The notes below the pieces were generated by a model. That model was not told the DNA's origin. It worked only from the letters and a program-made list of their open reading frames with translations, and made no database searches. Source: Oscillospiraceae bacterium (GTDB taxonomy: Bacteria; Bacillota; Clostridia; Oscillospirales; Oscillospiraceae). From it: a stretch of 58,538 nt of DNA. The stretch spans positions 1-58,538 of the forward strand of contig JAJQBY010000105.1 in assembly GCA_021203045.1 (NCBI GenBank), written 5' to 3'. Both the position numbers and the translations under genes were made by a program. This document shows, piece by piece, positions 43,662-52,098 of the stretch (the first letter of the stretch is position 1; each line of letters starts with the position of its first letter).

Positions 43662-44381
43662 ATGGAATATTTTATCGTCTTCATAGGCTGCGTTTTCGGC
43701 AGCTCGCTGAATATGGTGGTGGGCTTCGGCTTTGGGATATTCTGCATGATGTTCTTTCCCTATGTCATCGGCTCCACCCTGGGGGCGGCGGCGGTCATCA
43801 ACATGGTAACGGCGGTGCAGGCCACCATCGCCACCATCCACTACCGGAAGCACGTCAACTGGCGGCTGCTCATCACGCCCCTGGCGACCTATTTTGTGGT
43901 GTCCTGGGTGGTCGTTCACATCGCCTCCGGGCTGAACAACGATATGCTGAAGCTGATGCTGGGCGTGCTGCTGATCGCCCTCAGCGTTTATTTCATCTTC
44001 ATCGCCAAGCGGGTGCGGATGAAGGCCAGCGTAGGAAACGGCATTCTGGCCGGCGGGCTGGGCGGGGTCATGAGCGCCCTGTTCGCCATCGGCGGGCCGC
44101 CGGTCAGCCTGTACTTCTCCTCCGCCACAGAGGAAAAGGAGGACTACCTGGCCACCATACAGGGATATTTCATGATCTCCAACACCTATGTGGTAATTCT
44201 GCGCTTCACCAGCGGCGTGGTCACCGGCCGCGTCCTCCTGTGCGCCGCCGTGGGTCTGGCCGGGATGCTGCTGGGAAGCCTGTTGGGGAACACCATCTTC
44301 AAAAAAATCAATGCCGACACCATGCGCAAGGCTATTTACGTCATGATGGCCGTCAGCGGCGTGGTAATGCTTCTTACATAA
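43662..44381 (+). CDS. TSUP-family membrane transporter (TauE/SafE type)
   Basis: A 239-residue membrane protein with about seven or eight hydrophobic helices. It shows the family's two-fold internal design, with GFGFGIFCMMFFP in the first half and GGLGGVMSALFAIGGPP in the second. TSUP proteins move sulfite, sulfoacetate, other organosulfonates or unrelated anions. Its location 1.3 kb before the sulfotransferase operon makes a sulfur-compound role attractive, but it is separated by its own terminator and another gene. No strong ribosome site is visible before the ATG. Confidence 0.85.
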   Translation: MEYFIVFIGCVFGSSLNMVVGFGFGIFCMMFFPYVIGSTLGAAAVINMVTAVQATIATIHYRKHVNWRLLITPLATYFVVSWVVVHIASGLNNDMLKLMLGVLLIALSVYFIFIAKRVRMKASVGNGILAGGLGGVMSALFAIGGPPVSLYFSSATEEKEDYLATIQGYFMISNTYVVILRFTSGVVTGRVLLCAAVGLAGMLLGSLLGNTIFKKINADTMRKAIYVMMAVSGVVMLLT

Positions 44382-44404
44382 CGCCTGCATATCCCGTCTC
44401 GTCT

Positions 44405-44435
44405 GGCGCCCCGCCTGGGGCGCCGGGCTTTTTTT
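44405..44435 (+). terminator. Terminator after the TSUP gene
   Basis: GGCGCCCC (44405-44412), loop GCCT, GGGGCGCC (44417-44424), then GGGC and a run of seven T. Confidence 0.85.
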
Positions 44436-44481
44436 GACGCAGACCCTCCAAGGATATTACATCCGCTTTTCAGACCCCATG

Positions 44482-44510
44482 TTGACAAATCTTCTTTTTC
44501 CCCTTATGCT
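44482..44510 (+). promoter_or_regulatory. Promoter of the DUF554 gene
   Basis: TTGACA (44482-44487), 17-bp spacer, TATGCT (44505-44510). A further TATAAT (44568-44573, preceded by TGTGC) and an inverted repeat GCTCATA-AATAC-TATGAGC (44590-44608) lie in the long leader. Confidence 0.6.
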
Positions 44511-44650
44511 AAGCAATAGTTTCCCTTTGCCGTCAAAAAATCAGTGTGCAAAGACCGGATTATGTGCTATAATAGATGGGATTGTGCTGGGCTCATAAAT
44601 ACTATGAGCTATAAGATTATTAAAACCATTATTTACCATCCGGAGAGAGT

Positions 44651-44704
44651 ATGAACAGACAACTGATTTATCCGGCTCCCGCGCACCCCCGGGGAGCGCT
44701 TTGA
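44651..44704 (+). CDS. Possible 17-residue leader peptide
   Basis: ATG 44651 to TGA 44704 encodes MNRQLIYPAPAHPRGAL, with GGAGAGAG directly upstream. It ends three bases before the DUF554 start. A GCTCCC/GGGGAGC stem spans its second half. It may be a translated leader controlling the downstream gene, or chance. Confidence 0.3.
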   Translation: MNRQLIYPAPAHPRGAL

Positions 44705-44707
44705 GCC

Positions 44708-45487
44708 ATGTGGAAATATTTCGGCGTTTTTTTGAATATGGCCACCGTCCTGCTGGGCGGGAGCATAGGGCTTTGCCTCCGCCGCCGGAAAAAGGCCCCC
44801 AGGCCGGCCCCTGACGGTCTGCCGGAGCGGGAGAAGCTGACGGACTCCATGATGGCCTGCCTGGGCCTGTGCACCATATTTGCCGGTGCCTCCGGGCTGG
44901 TGGGCATAGAGAGCGGCGTTCAGGCTCTCATCGCCGTGGCCTCCCTGGTGGGCGGCTATCTCATCGGCTGGCTGCTGCGCCTGGATGACCGGGTAAACCT
45001 GCTGGGGGACCGGGTGGTGGCCCGGATGGGCGGCGGTGACGGCCAGAACAGCCCTGCGGAGGGCTTTGTGACCGCCTGCATGCTGTTTTGCATCGGCTCC
45101 ATGACCGTTCTCGGCTCCTTTGAGAGCGCCGCCAATCCGGCGGGCTCCCTGCAGCTGGACTGCCACACCACCCTGCTGATAAAATCCCTGATGGACTTCG
45201 TCTCCTCCACCTGTCTTGCGGCCACCTTTGGCGTCTCCGTGCTGCTGTCCGCCGGATTCATCCTGCTGGTGGAGGGCTCCCTGGTGCTTCTGGCCTCCGC
45301 CATCCAGCCCTTTCTGGAGAGCATCGGCACGCTGCCCGTCATCGACTGCGTGGGAGCGCTGATTCTGCTGGCCATCGCCATGAACCTGCTGGGCATCCGG
45401 AAGCTGAAAACGGTGGACTATCTCCCCGCCCTGTTCCTCCCCATCCTGATCTGCTGGCTCCTGACCCTATGGGGCGTCGCCGTATGA
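44708..45487 (+). CDS. DUF554 family membrane protein
   Basis: A 259-residue membrane protein with about seven helices. It matches the DUF554 (YdfK/YqgA) pattern: an N-terminal GVFLNMATVLLGGSIG, the block FCIGSMTVLGSFESA, LLIKSLMDFVSS, and a C-terminal AIAMNLLGIRKLK. The family is conserved in many bacteria without an established function; a transport role is often assumed. GGGGAG precedes the ATG at 44708. It is transcribed from its own promoter and ends 48 bases before the sulfotransferase promoter. Confidence 0.88.
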   Translation: MWKYFGVFLNMATVLLGGSIGLCLRRRKKAPRPAPDGLPEREKLTDSMMACLGLCTIFAGASGLVGIESGVQALIAVASLVGGYLIGWLLRLDDRVNLLGDRVVARMGGGDGQNSPAEGFVTACMLFCIGSMTVLGSFESAANPAGSLQLDCHTTLLIKSLMDFVSSTCLAATFGVSVLLSAGFILLVEGSLVLLASAIQPFLESIGTLPVIDCVGALILLAIAMNLLGIRKLKTVDYLPALFLPILICWLLTLWGVAV

Positions 45488-45534
45488 TAATGTTAAGAAT
45501 ACGTAAATAATCGGGCCCTTTCCCCCCACGGGAA

Positions 45535-45563
45535 TTGACAAGCGCCTGTGACCCATGTATGAT
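45535..45563 (+). promoter_or_regulatory. Promoter of the sulfotransferase-cysD-cysNC operon
   Basis: TTGACA (45535-45540), 17-bp spacer, TATGAT (45558-45563). The predicted start near 45570 falls inside the palindrome at 45564-45579. The leader of about 146 bases contains hairpins at 45618-45639 (TATATTCTG/CAGAATATA) and 45687-45703 (GCGGG/CCCGC), the latter next to the ribosome site. Confidence 0.85.
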
Positions 45564-45579
45564 ATTAACGAACGTTAAT
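45564..45579. promoter_or_regulatory. Operator-like palindrome at the sulfotransferase promoter
   Basis: ATTAACG-AA-CGTTAAT, perfect 7-bp arms, immediately after the -10. Typical placement for a repressor site. No regulator gene is adjacent, and it differs from the TetR boxes at 10.98-11.09 kb. Confidence 0.7.
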
Positions 45580-45715
45580 TTTAGGAGCCTGGGTTTAGGT
45601 TGAGTTTAGATTCCCGGTATATTCTGCTCTCAGAATATAAAGCCCTTATCAGAACAAGATCAAACCCCGAAAAACACATATATTGAGCGGGTTTCATTCC
45701 CGCGCCGGAGCTTCT

Positions 45716-46882
45716 ATGAATAACGAAAAACGACCCCGAATTCTCTTTCTGTCCCACTATCTGCTGGGCGTCCGGTTCGACAACTGGATTCGCCTGCTGT
45801 GGCGCTGCCGGTTCCGCATCCGCCCCAGCAAAATCCCGGAGGCGCTTCTCATCACCCTGGTCAGCCTGGTTCTGTTTCCCTTCGCCCTGCTGGAGGGGCT
45901 GGTCTGCGCCATCCCCCTGCACCGGACGAAGATCACCAAGGACCCGGTGTTCGTCCTGGGCCACTGGCGCAGCGGCACCACCTTCCTGCAAAACCTGATG
46001 AGCCGGGACCCCCAGTTCGACTGGTTCAGCCCCATGAACACGGCCATGTTCTCAAACTATGTGCTCCTGGGCTGGATTCTGCGGGACGGGGTGAAAAGCG
46101 GCATCAAGGACGCCCGCCCCATGGATAACGTCCAGTACACCATGGACCTGCCCATGGAGGAGACCTTCGCCTTGGGGAATTTCACACCCTTCATTCTGGA
46201 CCATCTGCTGGCTTTCCCCCTGGTGTGGGAGAAATACGTGCCCTATGTGTTCGTAGATCAGCTGCCGCCCCGGCAGCAGCGGCACTACCGGCGGGCCTAT
46301 GCCCACATCCTGAAAAAGAAGTCCATGACCGGCGGAGGCCGGCAGCTGGTGCTGAAAAGCCCGGACAACACCGCCCGGACCGACATGCTCCGGGAGATGT
46401 ATCCGGACGCCAAGTTCGTAAATATCTACCGGGCCCCCTACGCCGTGGTGGACAGCACGGTGAACATGATAAAGAGCCAAATAAATCTGGTAACGCTGAC
46501 AAAGCTGCCCGATGTGGACGTGGACGATCTGCTGGAGGATATGGTCATCCATCGCATGACCGTGCCCATGTATAAAAAGCTGATCGCCGAGGAGCCCACC
46601 TTCAAGCCCCACCACTTCGTCAGCGTGAAATATGAGGACTTCGTCACCGACCCGGAGCGGTATCTGCGGTATATCTATCAGGAGCTGGAGCTGGACGGCT
46701 TTGAGAACGCCCTGCCCCGCCTGCGCTCCTTCATCGCCGGACAGAAGACCTATCAGACCAACCGGCGCAGCATCCGCCCCAGGCTGCGGGAGAAGATCAA
46801 TCAGAATCTTGGCTTTTACTTTGAACATTACGGCTATGAAATGGTGCCCAGCGACCCCATGAAAGCCGTGGAAGGACTGTAA
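45716..46882 (+). CDS. PAPS-dependent sulfotransferase (Sulfotransfer_3 type)
   Basis: A 388-residue sulfotransferase. The PAPS 5'-phosphosulfate loop is [14 protein letters not shown] (81-94), the 3'-phosphate motif is [13 protein letters not shown] with Arg239 and Ser247, and the characteristic [15 protein letters not shown] lies at about 211-225. A hydrophobic stretch at 41-66 may bind the membrane or a lipophilic acceptor. ATG 45716 is preceded by GGAG (45707-45710). Only two bases separate it from cysD, so PAPS supply and use are made together. The acceptor is unknown. Related gut-bacterial clusters sulfonate sterols, which is one hypothesis. Confidence 0.9.
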   Translation: MNNEKRPRILFLSHYLLGVRFDNWIRLLWRCRFRIRPSKIPEALLITLVSLVLFPFALLEGLVCAIPLHRTKITKDPVFVLGHWRSGTTFLQNLMSRDPQFDWFSPMNTAMFSNYVLLGWILRDGVKSGIKDARPMDNVQYTMDLPMEETFALGNFTPFILDHLLAFPLVWEKYVPYVFVDQLPPRQQRHYRRAYAHILKKKSMTGGGRQLVLKSPDNTARTDMLREMYPDAKFVNIYRAPYAVVDSTVNMIKSQINLVTLTKLPDVDVDDLLEDMVIHRMTVPMYKKLIAEEPTFKPHHFVSVKYEDFVTDPERYLRYIYQELELDGFENALPRLRSFIAGQKTYQTNRRSIRPRLREKINQNLGFYFEHYGYEMVPSDPMKAVEGL

Positions 46883-46884
46883 TT

Positions 46885-47763
46885 ATGGATCATTTGGACA
46901 AGCTGGAGGCAAAAAGCGTACATATCCTGCGGGAGGCCTACGCCGCCTTTGACAATATGTGTATGCTCTGGTCCATCGGCAAGGACTCCACCGTGCTGCT
47001 CTGGCTGGCACGGAAGGCCTTTTACGGCCATGTGCCCTTCCCCCTGGTGCATATAGACACCCACTATAAAATCCCCGAAATGATCGAATACCGGGACAGG
47101 CTGGCCAAGGAAATGGGCCTTTACATGATCTACGGCGAGAACAAGGAGGCCCTGGACAACAAGACCACCTTCCCGGACGGGACGGTGTCCCATGTGGAAT
47201 GCTGCCGCCTTCTGAAGACCGAGGCCCTGGCCCATACCCTGGACGGCTCCTGGCCCCGCTACCGGCTGAACCTCCAGACCGGGGAATACGAGCGGGACAC
47301 CAATACCGACCGGTACACCGGCGTCATCGTAGGCGCCCGGGCGGACGAGGAGGGTAGCCGCTCCAAGGAGCGGTATTTCTCCCCCCGGGACCAGAAAAAC
47401 GACTGGGACCTGGACGATCAGCCCCCGGAATTCTGGAATCAGTTCAAAACTGACTTCGCTCCCGGCACCCATGTGCGCATCCATCCCCTGCTGGACTGGA
47501 CGGAGCTGAACGTATGGGAATACATCGAGCGGGAGAACATCCCCGCCGTCAGCCTCTACTATAACCAGGGAGACGGCACCCGCTACCGCAGTCTGGGCTG
47601 CGCCCCCTGCACAAAGCCCATAAAATCGGAGTCCCACAACGTGCACGAGATCATCGAGGAGCTTCGCACCGGCGCGCTGTCCTCCATAGCGGAGCGCTCC
47701 GGCCGCGCCCAGGACGCCGAGGACGGCGGCCTTGAAACGCTCCGCCGCAACGGCTATATGTGA
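46885..47763 (+). CDS. cysD: Sulfate adenylyltransferase subunit 2
   Basis: CysD catalyses formation of adenylyl sulfate from ATP and sulfate, driven by the CysN GTPase. The 292-residue protein belongs to the ATP-pyrophosphatase group, with the loop SIGKDST (30-36). It also has [28 protein letters not shown] and the C-terminal [14 protein letters not shown], all typical of CysD. It starts two bases after the sulfotransferase stop and is followed by cysNC after 16 bases. No PAPS reductase or sulfite reductase gene is nearby, so the product is likely used for sulfonation rather than cysteine synthesis (inference). Confidence 0.95.
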   Translation: MDHLDKLEAKSVHILREAYAAFDNMCMLWSIGKDSTVLLWLARKAFYGHVPFPLVHIDTHYKIPEMIEYRDRLAKEMGLYMIYGENKEALDNKTTFPDGTVSHVECCRLLKTEALAHTLDGSWPRYRLNLQTGEYERDTNTDRYTGVIVGARADEEGSRSKERYFSPRDQKNDWDLDDQPPEFWNQFKTDFAPGTHVRIHPLLDWTELNVWEYIERENIPAVSLYYNQGDGTRYRSLGCAPCTKPIKSESHNVHEIIEELRTGALSSIAERSGRAQDAEDGGLETLRRNGYM

Positions 47764-47779
47764 GACGGAGGTGACTGCT

Positions 47780-49642
47780 TTGGACAACGAGGAAATACTG
47801 AACATCGTGACTGTGGGCCATGTGGACCACGGAAAATCCACCGTAGTGGGCCGCCTGCTGGCGGACGCCAACGGCCTGCCGGATGGGAAGCTGGAGGCTG
47901 TGCGGGAAAACTGCCGCCGCAACTCCAAGCCCTTTGAATACGCCTTTTTGCTGGACGCGCTGAAAAACGAGCAGGCCCAGGGCATCACCATCGACACCGC
48001 CCGCTGCTTCTTCCACACGGACAAGCGCCAGTACATCATCATCGACGCGCCCGGCCATATTGAGTTTTTGAAAAACATGGTCACCGGCGCCTCCCGGGCG
48101 GAGGCCGCTCTGATGGTCATAGACGCGGCCCGGGGCGTGGAGGAGAACACCCGCCGCCATGGCTATTTTCTCTCCATGCTGGGCATCCGGCAGGTCTCCG
48201 TGCTGGTGAACAAAATGGATCTGGTCGGCTACGAGCAGCGGGTCTTTGAGGATATCAAGGCGGAGATGTCCACCTTCCTGGATAAAATAGACATCCACCC
48301 CCTGTCCTTCATCCCCGTCTCCGGCATGGAGGGAGACAACATCGCCAACCGCTCCCAGCGGATGAGCTGGTACAGCGGCCCCACCATGCTCCAGCAGATG
48401 GACGATTTCGCCACCGTTCCCCCGCCGGAGCGGGCCAGCTTCCGCATGCCGGTGCAGGGGGTATACAAATTCACCGCCAACAACGACAGCCGCCGCATCG
48501 TGGCGGGGACCGTGGAATCCGGCTCCGTCCGGGCCGGGGATGAGATTGTGTTCTATCCCTCCGGCAAAAAGACCAGCGTCAAGAGCCTGGAGGTGTTCAA
48601 CGCCCCCACGCCGGAGCGCTTCGAGGCAGGCATGGCCGCAGGCTTCACCATGAACGAGCAGATATTCGTCCGCCGGGGAGAGATCGCCTGCCGCCGGGAT
48701 GAGCCCGCCCCCCAGGTGGGCGTCCGCCTGAAGGCAAATGTGTTCTGGCTGGGCAAGCAGCCCTTTGACCGCAGCCGCCGGTACTACTTCAAATGCGGCA
48801 CCGCCAAGGTGGAGATGGCTCTGGAGAGCATCGAGCGCATCGTGAACGCCTCCACCCTGTCCGCCGGACAGCGGCAGTACTGCGAGAAAAACGAGGTATG
48901 CGAGTGCGTCATCACCCTGGAACGGCCCGTGGCCTTTGACCTGGCCGGGACAGTGGACGCCACCAGCCGCTTCGTCATCGTGGATGGGTATGAGATCGCC
49001 GGGGGCGGCATCATCACCCAGGCCATGGAGGAATATGACTACAACACCCGGAACATCCGCTGGTCCTCCGGCGGCGTCACCGGGGAGGAGCGCCGCCGCA
49101 TGTCCGGCATGAAGGGCCTGGTGGTCTGGATGACCGGTCTCTCCGGCGCGGGCAAGACCACCATCGCCCAGGAGGTGGAGCGCCGCCTGCTGGATGCGGA
49201 CGTGCTGGCCTATGTGCTGGACGGGGACAGGGTCCGCCGGGGCCTGTGCGCCGATCTGGGCTTTTCCGATGCGGACAGGACGGAGAATATCCGCCGGGTG
49301 GGCGAGCTCTCGAACCTGTTCCGGGACGCCGGCATGGTGACCCTGGTGACCCTCATAAGCCCCTTCGCCGCCAGCCGGGAACAAGCCCGCAAGATCGTTG
49401 GCCGGGACTTCATGGAGGTCTATGTAAAGGCCAGCGTGGAGACCTGCAAGGCCCGTGACCCGAAAAATCTCTATAAAAAGGCCCTGGATGGCCATATCCC
49501 CAACTTCACCGGCCTGTCCTCCCCCTATGAGCCCCCCACGAACCCCGATCTGGTACTGGATACGGAGAAATGGAACGAGGAGGAATGCGTGGAGGCCCTG
49601 ACCGCAGCCATAATGGCTCGTCTGGAAGACAAAACAATTTAA
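47780..49642 (+). CDS. cysNC: Fused sulfate adenylyltransferase subunit 1 / APS kinase
   Basis: A 620-residue fusion. The N-terminal CysN GTPase has GHVDHGKST (13-21), DAPGH (89-93) and NKMD (144-147). The C-terminal CysC kinase, from about residue 444, has the P-loop [10 protein letters not shown], then DGDRVRRGL and [11 protein letters not shown]. Together with CysD it converts sulfate to PAPS. The start is TTG 47780, eight bases behind GGAGG (47767-47771). An in-frame GTG at 47771 overlaps that site. It is the last gene of the sulfotransferase operon and is followed by a strong terminator at 49652. Confidence 0.95.
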   Translation: MDNEEILNIVTVGHVDHGKSTVVGRLLADANGLPDGKLEAVRENCRRNSKPFEYAFLLDALKNEQAQGITIDTARCFFHTDKRQYIIIDAPGHIEFLKNMVTGASRAEAALMVIDAARGVEENTRRHGYFLSMLGIRQVSVLVNKMDLVGYEQRVFEDIKAEMSTFLDKIDIHPLSFIPVSGMEGDNIANRSQRMSWYSGPTMLQQMDDFATVPPPERASFRMPVQGVYKFTANNDSRRIVAGTVESGSVRAGDEIVFYPSGKKTSVKSLEVFNAPTPERFEAGMAAGFTMNEQIFVRRGEIACRRDEPAPQVGVRLKANVFWLGKQPFDRSRRYYFKCGTAKVEMALESIERIVNASTLSAGQRQYCEKNEVCECVITLERPVAFDLAGTVDATSRFVIVDGYEIAGGGIITQAMEEYDYNTRNIRWSSGGVTGEERRRMSGMKGLVVWMTGLSGAGKTTIAQEVERRLLDADVLAYVLDGDRVRRGLCADLGFSDADRTENIRRVGELSNLFRDAGMVTLVTLISPFAASREQARKIVGRDFMEVYVKASVETCKARDPKNLYKKALDGHIPNFTGLSSPYEPPTNPDLVLDTEKWNEEECVEALTAAIMARLEDKTI

Positions 49643-49651
49643 AAAGCTAGC

Positions 49652-49695
49652 GAGGGATTATATCAAAACAGCGGTTTTGACATAATCCCTCTTTC
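49652..49695 (+). terminator. Terminator of the sulfotransferase operon
   Basis: Arms of 18 bp (GAGGGATTATATCAAAAC against GTTTTGACATAATCCCTC) with one mismatch, loop AGCG, then TTTCG. Directly followed by repeat copy B. Confidence 0.85.
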
Positions 49696-49803
49696 GTACT
49701 GCGGCGGGTCTTTTGTCCGCTGGACGTCGTTGCGGCTCCTTGACGTACTGATGTACGCCTGCGTCGCCGCGCCTAGCCAGCGAACAAAATCCCTCGCCCT
49801 GCA
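49695..49803 (+). repeat. Dispersed repeat family 2, copy B
   Basis: It begins GTACTGCGGCGGGTCTTTTG and ends AACAAAATCCCTCGCCCTGC. The outer arms TTTTGTCCGCTGG and CCAGCGAACAAAA pair. An inner hairpin CGTAC-TGAT-GTACG (49744-49757) replaces the CGTACC/GGTACG of copy A while keeping the pairing. The rest of the gap to 49987 is A+T-rich with a TATACT -10 candidate at 49938-49943. Confidence 0.75.
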
Positions 49804-49987
49804 TAATCGGACAGCCTGAATTTTGGGATTGGGGGGTATAATTTCTCGCTGTTCGTAATCGAACACTCTAATATTAGTCACAATACTTTTTTACTATAAC
49901 CCATCTTTTTCTTTTAGCATCTTTTTGGGGTTTGTGGTATACTGACCCTATCCTGTTAAAAAAGTAATGAAATTAGGAGGCTATCAT

Positions 49988-50986
49988 ATGAAACGAATCA
50001 TTGCGACTGTATTAGCGCTGACTCTGTGCCTTTCCGGCCTGGCGCTGGGGGCCTGGGCCTCATCAGAGGAACCGTCCGCATCCGGGGAATTCAGTCTCAC
50101 CGACCGGCAGAACGGCCGGACAGGGGGCGGCTCCGTGGACAAGAGCGACGACGAGGAGCTGGCCGCCCTGTTGGCGGAGGTAGAGGAAAAATTCCAGCAG
50201 CTCGACTATCAGGACGAGGAGACAGGCAGGAGCTTTTCCTATAATCTGTTCGTGCCGGAGGACTACGACGAGACCCAGGCCTATCCCCTGGTGCTGTTCA
50301 TCCCCGATTCCAGCGTGGTCGGCGGCGAGACCACGGACGCCCTGGAGCAGGGCTACGGGGCCCTGGTATGGGCCACGGAGGAGGATCAGGAAAAGCACCC
50401 CTGCTTCGTTCTGGCCCCGGAATACCCGGAGAACATCCTGGACGGTGAGGAGGACGTGACAGACTATGTGGCGGCCACCCTGAATCTGCTCGCCGCCCTG
50501 CAGGAGACCTACAACATCGACGAAAACCGCCTTTACATCACCGGGCAGTCCATGGGCTGCATGACAGCCCTGTATCTCAACGGCACCTATCCCGATCTGT
50601 TCGCCGCCAGCCTCTATGTGGACGGCCAGTGGCCGGTGGAGATCCTTGCCGCCCTGGAGGAGCAGCCCTTCTTCTATTTTGCGGCGGAGGGAGATGAAAA
50701 GGCCTCCCAGGGCATGGCCAACGTCATGGCCATGTTCGATGAGGACGGCGTGGCCTACGGTCAGGCCCGGCTGAACGCCAAGGACGATACTGAGGTTATT
50801 GAGGAGACCGTCCAGACCCTGATCGACGAGGGATATCTGGCAAACTTCATCGCCTGGGAGGAGGGCAGCGTGTTGCCGGACGGCATGGATGCCGCCTCCA
50901 CCGGCAGCGAGCATATGTATTCCTTCGACCATGCCTATAAGATCAGCGCCGTCCGGGACTGGCTGTTCCAGCAGGTGAAGGAGTAA
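49988..50986 (+). CDS. Secreted alpha/beta-hydrolase (esterase-like)
   Basis: A 332-residue exported protein with a signal peptide (MKRIIATVLALTLCLSGLAL..GAWA) and a charged linker. The alpha/beta-hydrolase domain resembles feruloyl-esterase/PHB-depolymerase or peptidase-like esterases (YNLFVPEDYDETQAYPLVLF). The nucleophile elbow is GQSMGC, and a candidate catalytic His lies in SFDHAYK near the end. ATG 49988 is preceded by AGGAGG (49976-49981); the longer frame contains that site. It is monocistronic. The natural substrate (plant esters, peptides or polyesters) is not readable from sequence. Confidence 0.85.
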   Translation: MKRIIATVLALTLCLSGLALGAWASSEEPSASGEFSLTDRQNGRTGGGSVDKSDDEELAALLAEVEEKFQQLDYQDEETGRSFSYNLFVPEDYDETQAYPLVLFIPDSSVVGGETTDALEQGYGALVWATEEDQEKHPCFVLAPEYPENILDGEEDVTDYVAATLNLLAALQETYNIDENRLYITGQSMGCMTALYLNGTYPDLFAASLYVDGQWPVEILAALEEQPFFYFAAEGDEKASQGMANVMAMFDEDGVAYGQARLNAKDDTEVIEETVQTLIDEGYLANFIAWEEGSVLPDGMDAASTGSEHMYSFDHAYKISAVRDWLFQQVKE

Positions 50987-51009
50987 GGACCAAAAAATAG
51001 TATAGCTGA

Positions 51010-51045
51010 GAAAAGGGGCGGTTTTTCGGGACCGGCCCCTTTTCT
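51010..51045 (+). terminator. Terminator after the secreted hydrolase
   Basis: GAAAAGGGGC and GCCCCTTTTC form the outer stem, with an inner GGT/ACC stem and TTTT within the right arm. Confidence 0.85.
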
Positions 51046-51121
51046 GTTCAGGGCAGGATAGCAAGATAGCTAAAATTTTCATTTTCATGCGCTGAGGTAT
51101 TGCAATTCAGGGCAAAATATG

Positions 51122-51137
51122 CTTAAATATATTTAAG
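51122..51137. promoter_or_regulatory. Perfect palindrome upstream of the E2-like gene
   Basis: CTTAAATATATTTAAG, a 16-bp perfect palindrome. It overlaps a possible -10 (TAAATA) of a weak promoter whose -35 is TTGCAA (51100-51105). A likely operator. Confidence 0.5.
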
Positions 51138-51165
51138 TTTTTTCCCTGCAAAGGAGGCTATTAAA

Positions 51166-52023
51166 ATGGGCAGAGTTGACGGTACCCGCGTAAGAGATGA
51201 AGGGCCGATGTATTACCTCATCCCCCACTTTATGACCGAACGCCATGACTCCATGAACATGACCACGATCGACATTCCCATAGAGCCAATGCGGAAATAT
51301 CTGAATGCCAAGCGGCGGGAGGGCATCCGCATCAACAACATGACACTAATCCTGGCGGCGTACGTCCAGATGGTATCGGAGTTTCCCTCCCTGAACCGCT
51401 TTGTGGCCCGGCGGCGGATATTCCAGCACAACGACATCGCTGTTTCCCTGGTGGTGCTGCGTCCCGGCGAGCGGGCCAACAACAGCACCATGGGCAAGCT
51501 CTACTTCGACCCGGAGGACACAGTCTTCGACGTTCAGCGGAAGATGGACGAATATATGGAGAAAAACTCCTCCAATGCAGAAGAAGATGCAAACGGTCTG
51601 GATAAGACCATGGGAGTACTGTGCAGACTGGGCGGCCTGCTGGATGTGGCCGGATGGCTGCTTAGATTCATGGATAAGCACGGACTGCTGCCAAAGTTCC
51701 TGGTAGATGTCAGCCCCTTCCACGCCAGCCTCCTGCTGACGAACCTGACCAGCATCCGCACGAACCACATCTATCACCACGTCTATGACTTCGGCACCAC
51801 CTCCATTGCCCTGGCCATGGGCAATATACGGGATGTGCCAAAGCGGGGCAAGGGCGGGGAGATCGAGCTTGTCCGCTGCCTGCCCATCGGCGTGGTCATG
51901 GACGAGCGCATCTGCTCCGGCCATTACTTCGCCCTGGCCTTCGCCCGGCTGAAGGAGCTGCTGTCAAATCCGGAGATCATGGAGCAGCCTGTCAGCGCCC
52001 GCCACCTGAAGGTAGTAAAGTAA
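51166..52023 (+). CDS. E2/chloramphenicol-acetyltransferase-fold protein with altered catalytic motif
   Basis: A 285-residue protein similar to the catalytic domain of 2-oxo acid dehydrogenase E2 subunits, but without lipoyl or peripheral-binding domains and without E1 or E3 neighbours. Recognisable parts are MTLILAAYVQMVSEFPSLNR, GKLYFDPEDTVFDVQRKMDE, NLTSIRTNHIYHHVYDFGTT and the C-terminal DERICSGHYFALAFARLKE. In E2 enzymes that last motif is DHRxxDG. Here the catalytic His is Glu and the Asp is Ser, so ordinary acyltransfer is unlikely. Similar stand-alone proteins occur in Clostridia without known function. AAGGAGG (51151-51157) supports the ATG at 51166. Confidence 0.75.
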   Translation: MGRVDGTRVRDEGPMYYLIPHFMTERHDSMNMTTIDIPIEPMRKYLNAKRREGIRINNMTLILAAYVQMVSEFPSLNRFVARRRIFQHNDIAVSLVVLRPGERANNSTMGKLYFDPEDTVFDVQRKMDEYMEKNSSNAEEDANGLDKTMGVLCRLGGLLDVAGWLLRFMDKHGLLPKFLVDVSPFHASLLLTNLTSIRTNHIYHHVYDFGTTSIALAMGNIRDVPKRGKGGEIELVRCLPIGVVMDERICSGHYFALAFARLKELLSNPEIMEQPVSARHLKVVK

Positions 52024-52034
52024 AAGCATACAAA

Positions 52035-52081
52035 AAACACGCGGCCGGGGCCTGATTTTTGGCTCCGGCTGCGCCGCGTTT
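52035..52081 (+). terminator. Terminator before folC
   Basis: AAACACGCGGC and GCCGCGTTT form an outer stem, with CCGG pairing inside. It closes the E2-like gene 12 bases after its stop. Confidence 0.65.
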
Positions 52082-52086
52082 CATGC

Positions 52087-52092
52087 TATAAT
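52087..52092 (+). promoter_or_regulatory. -10 element abutting the folC start codon
   Basis: TATAAT ends six bases before ATG 52099, so transcription would start at or next to the start codon. No Shine-Dalgarno sequence is visible. See the finding on a leaderless transcript. Confidence 0.5.
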
Positions 52093-52098
52093 AAGTCT

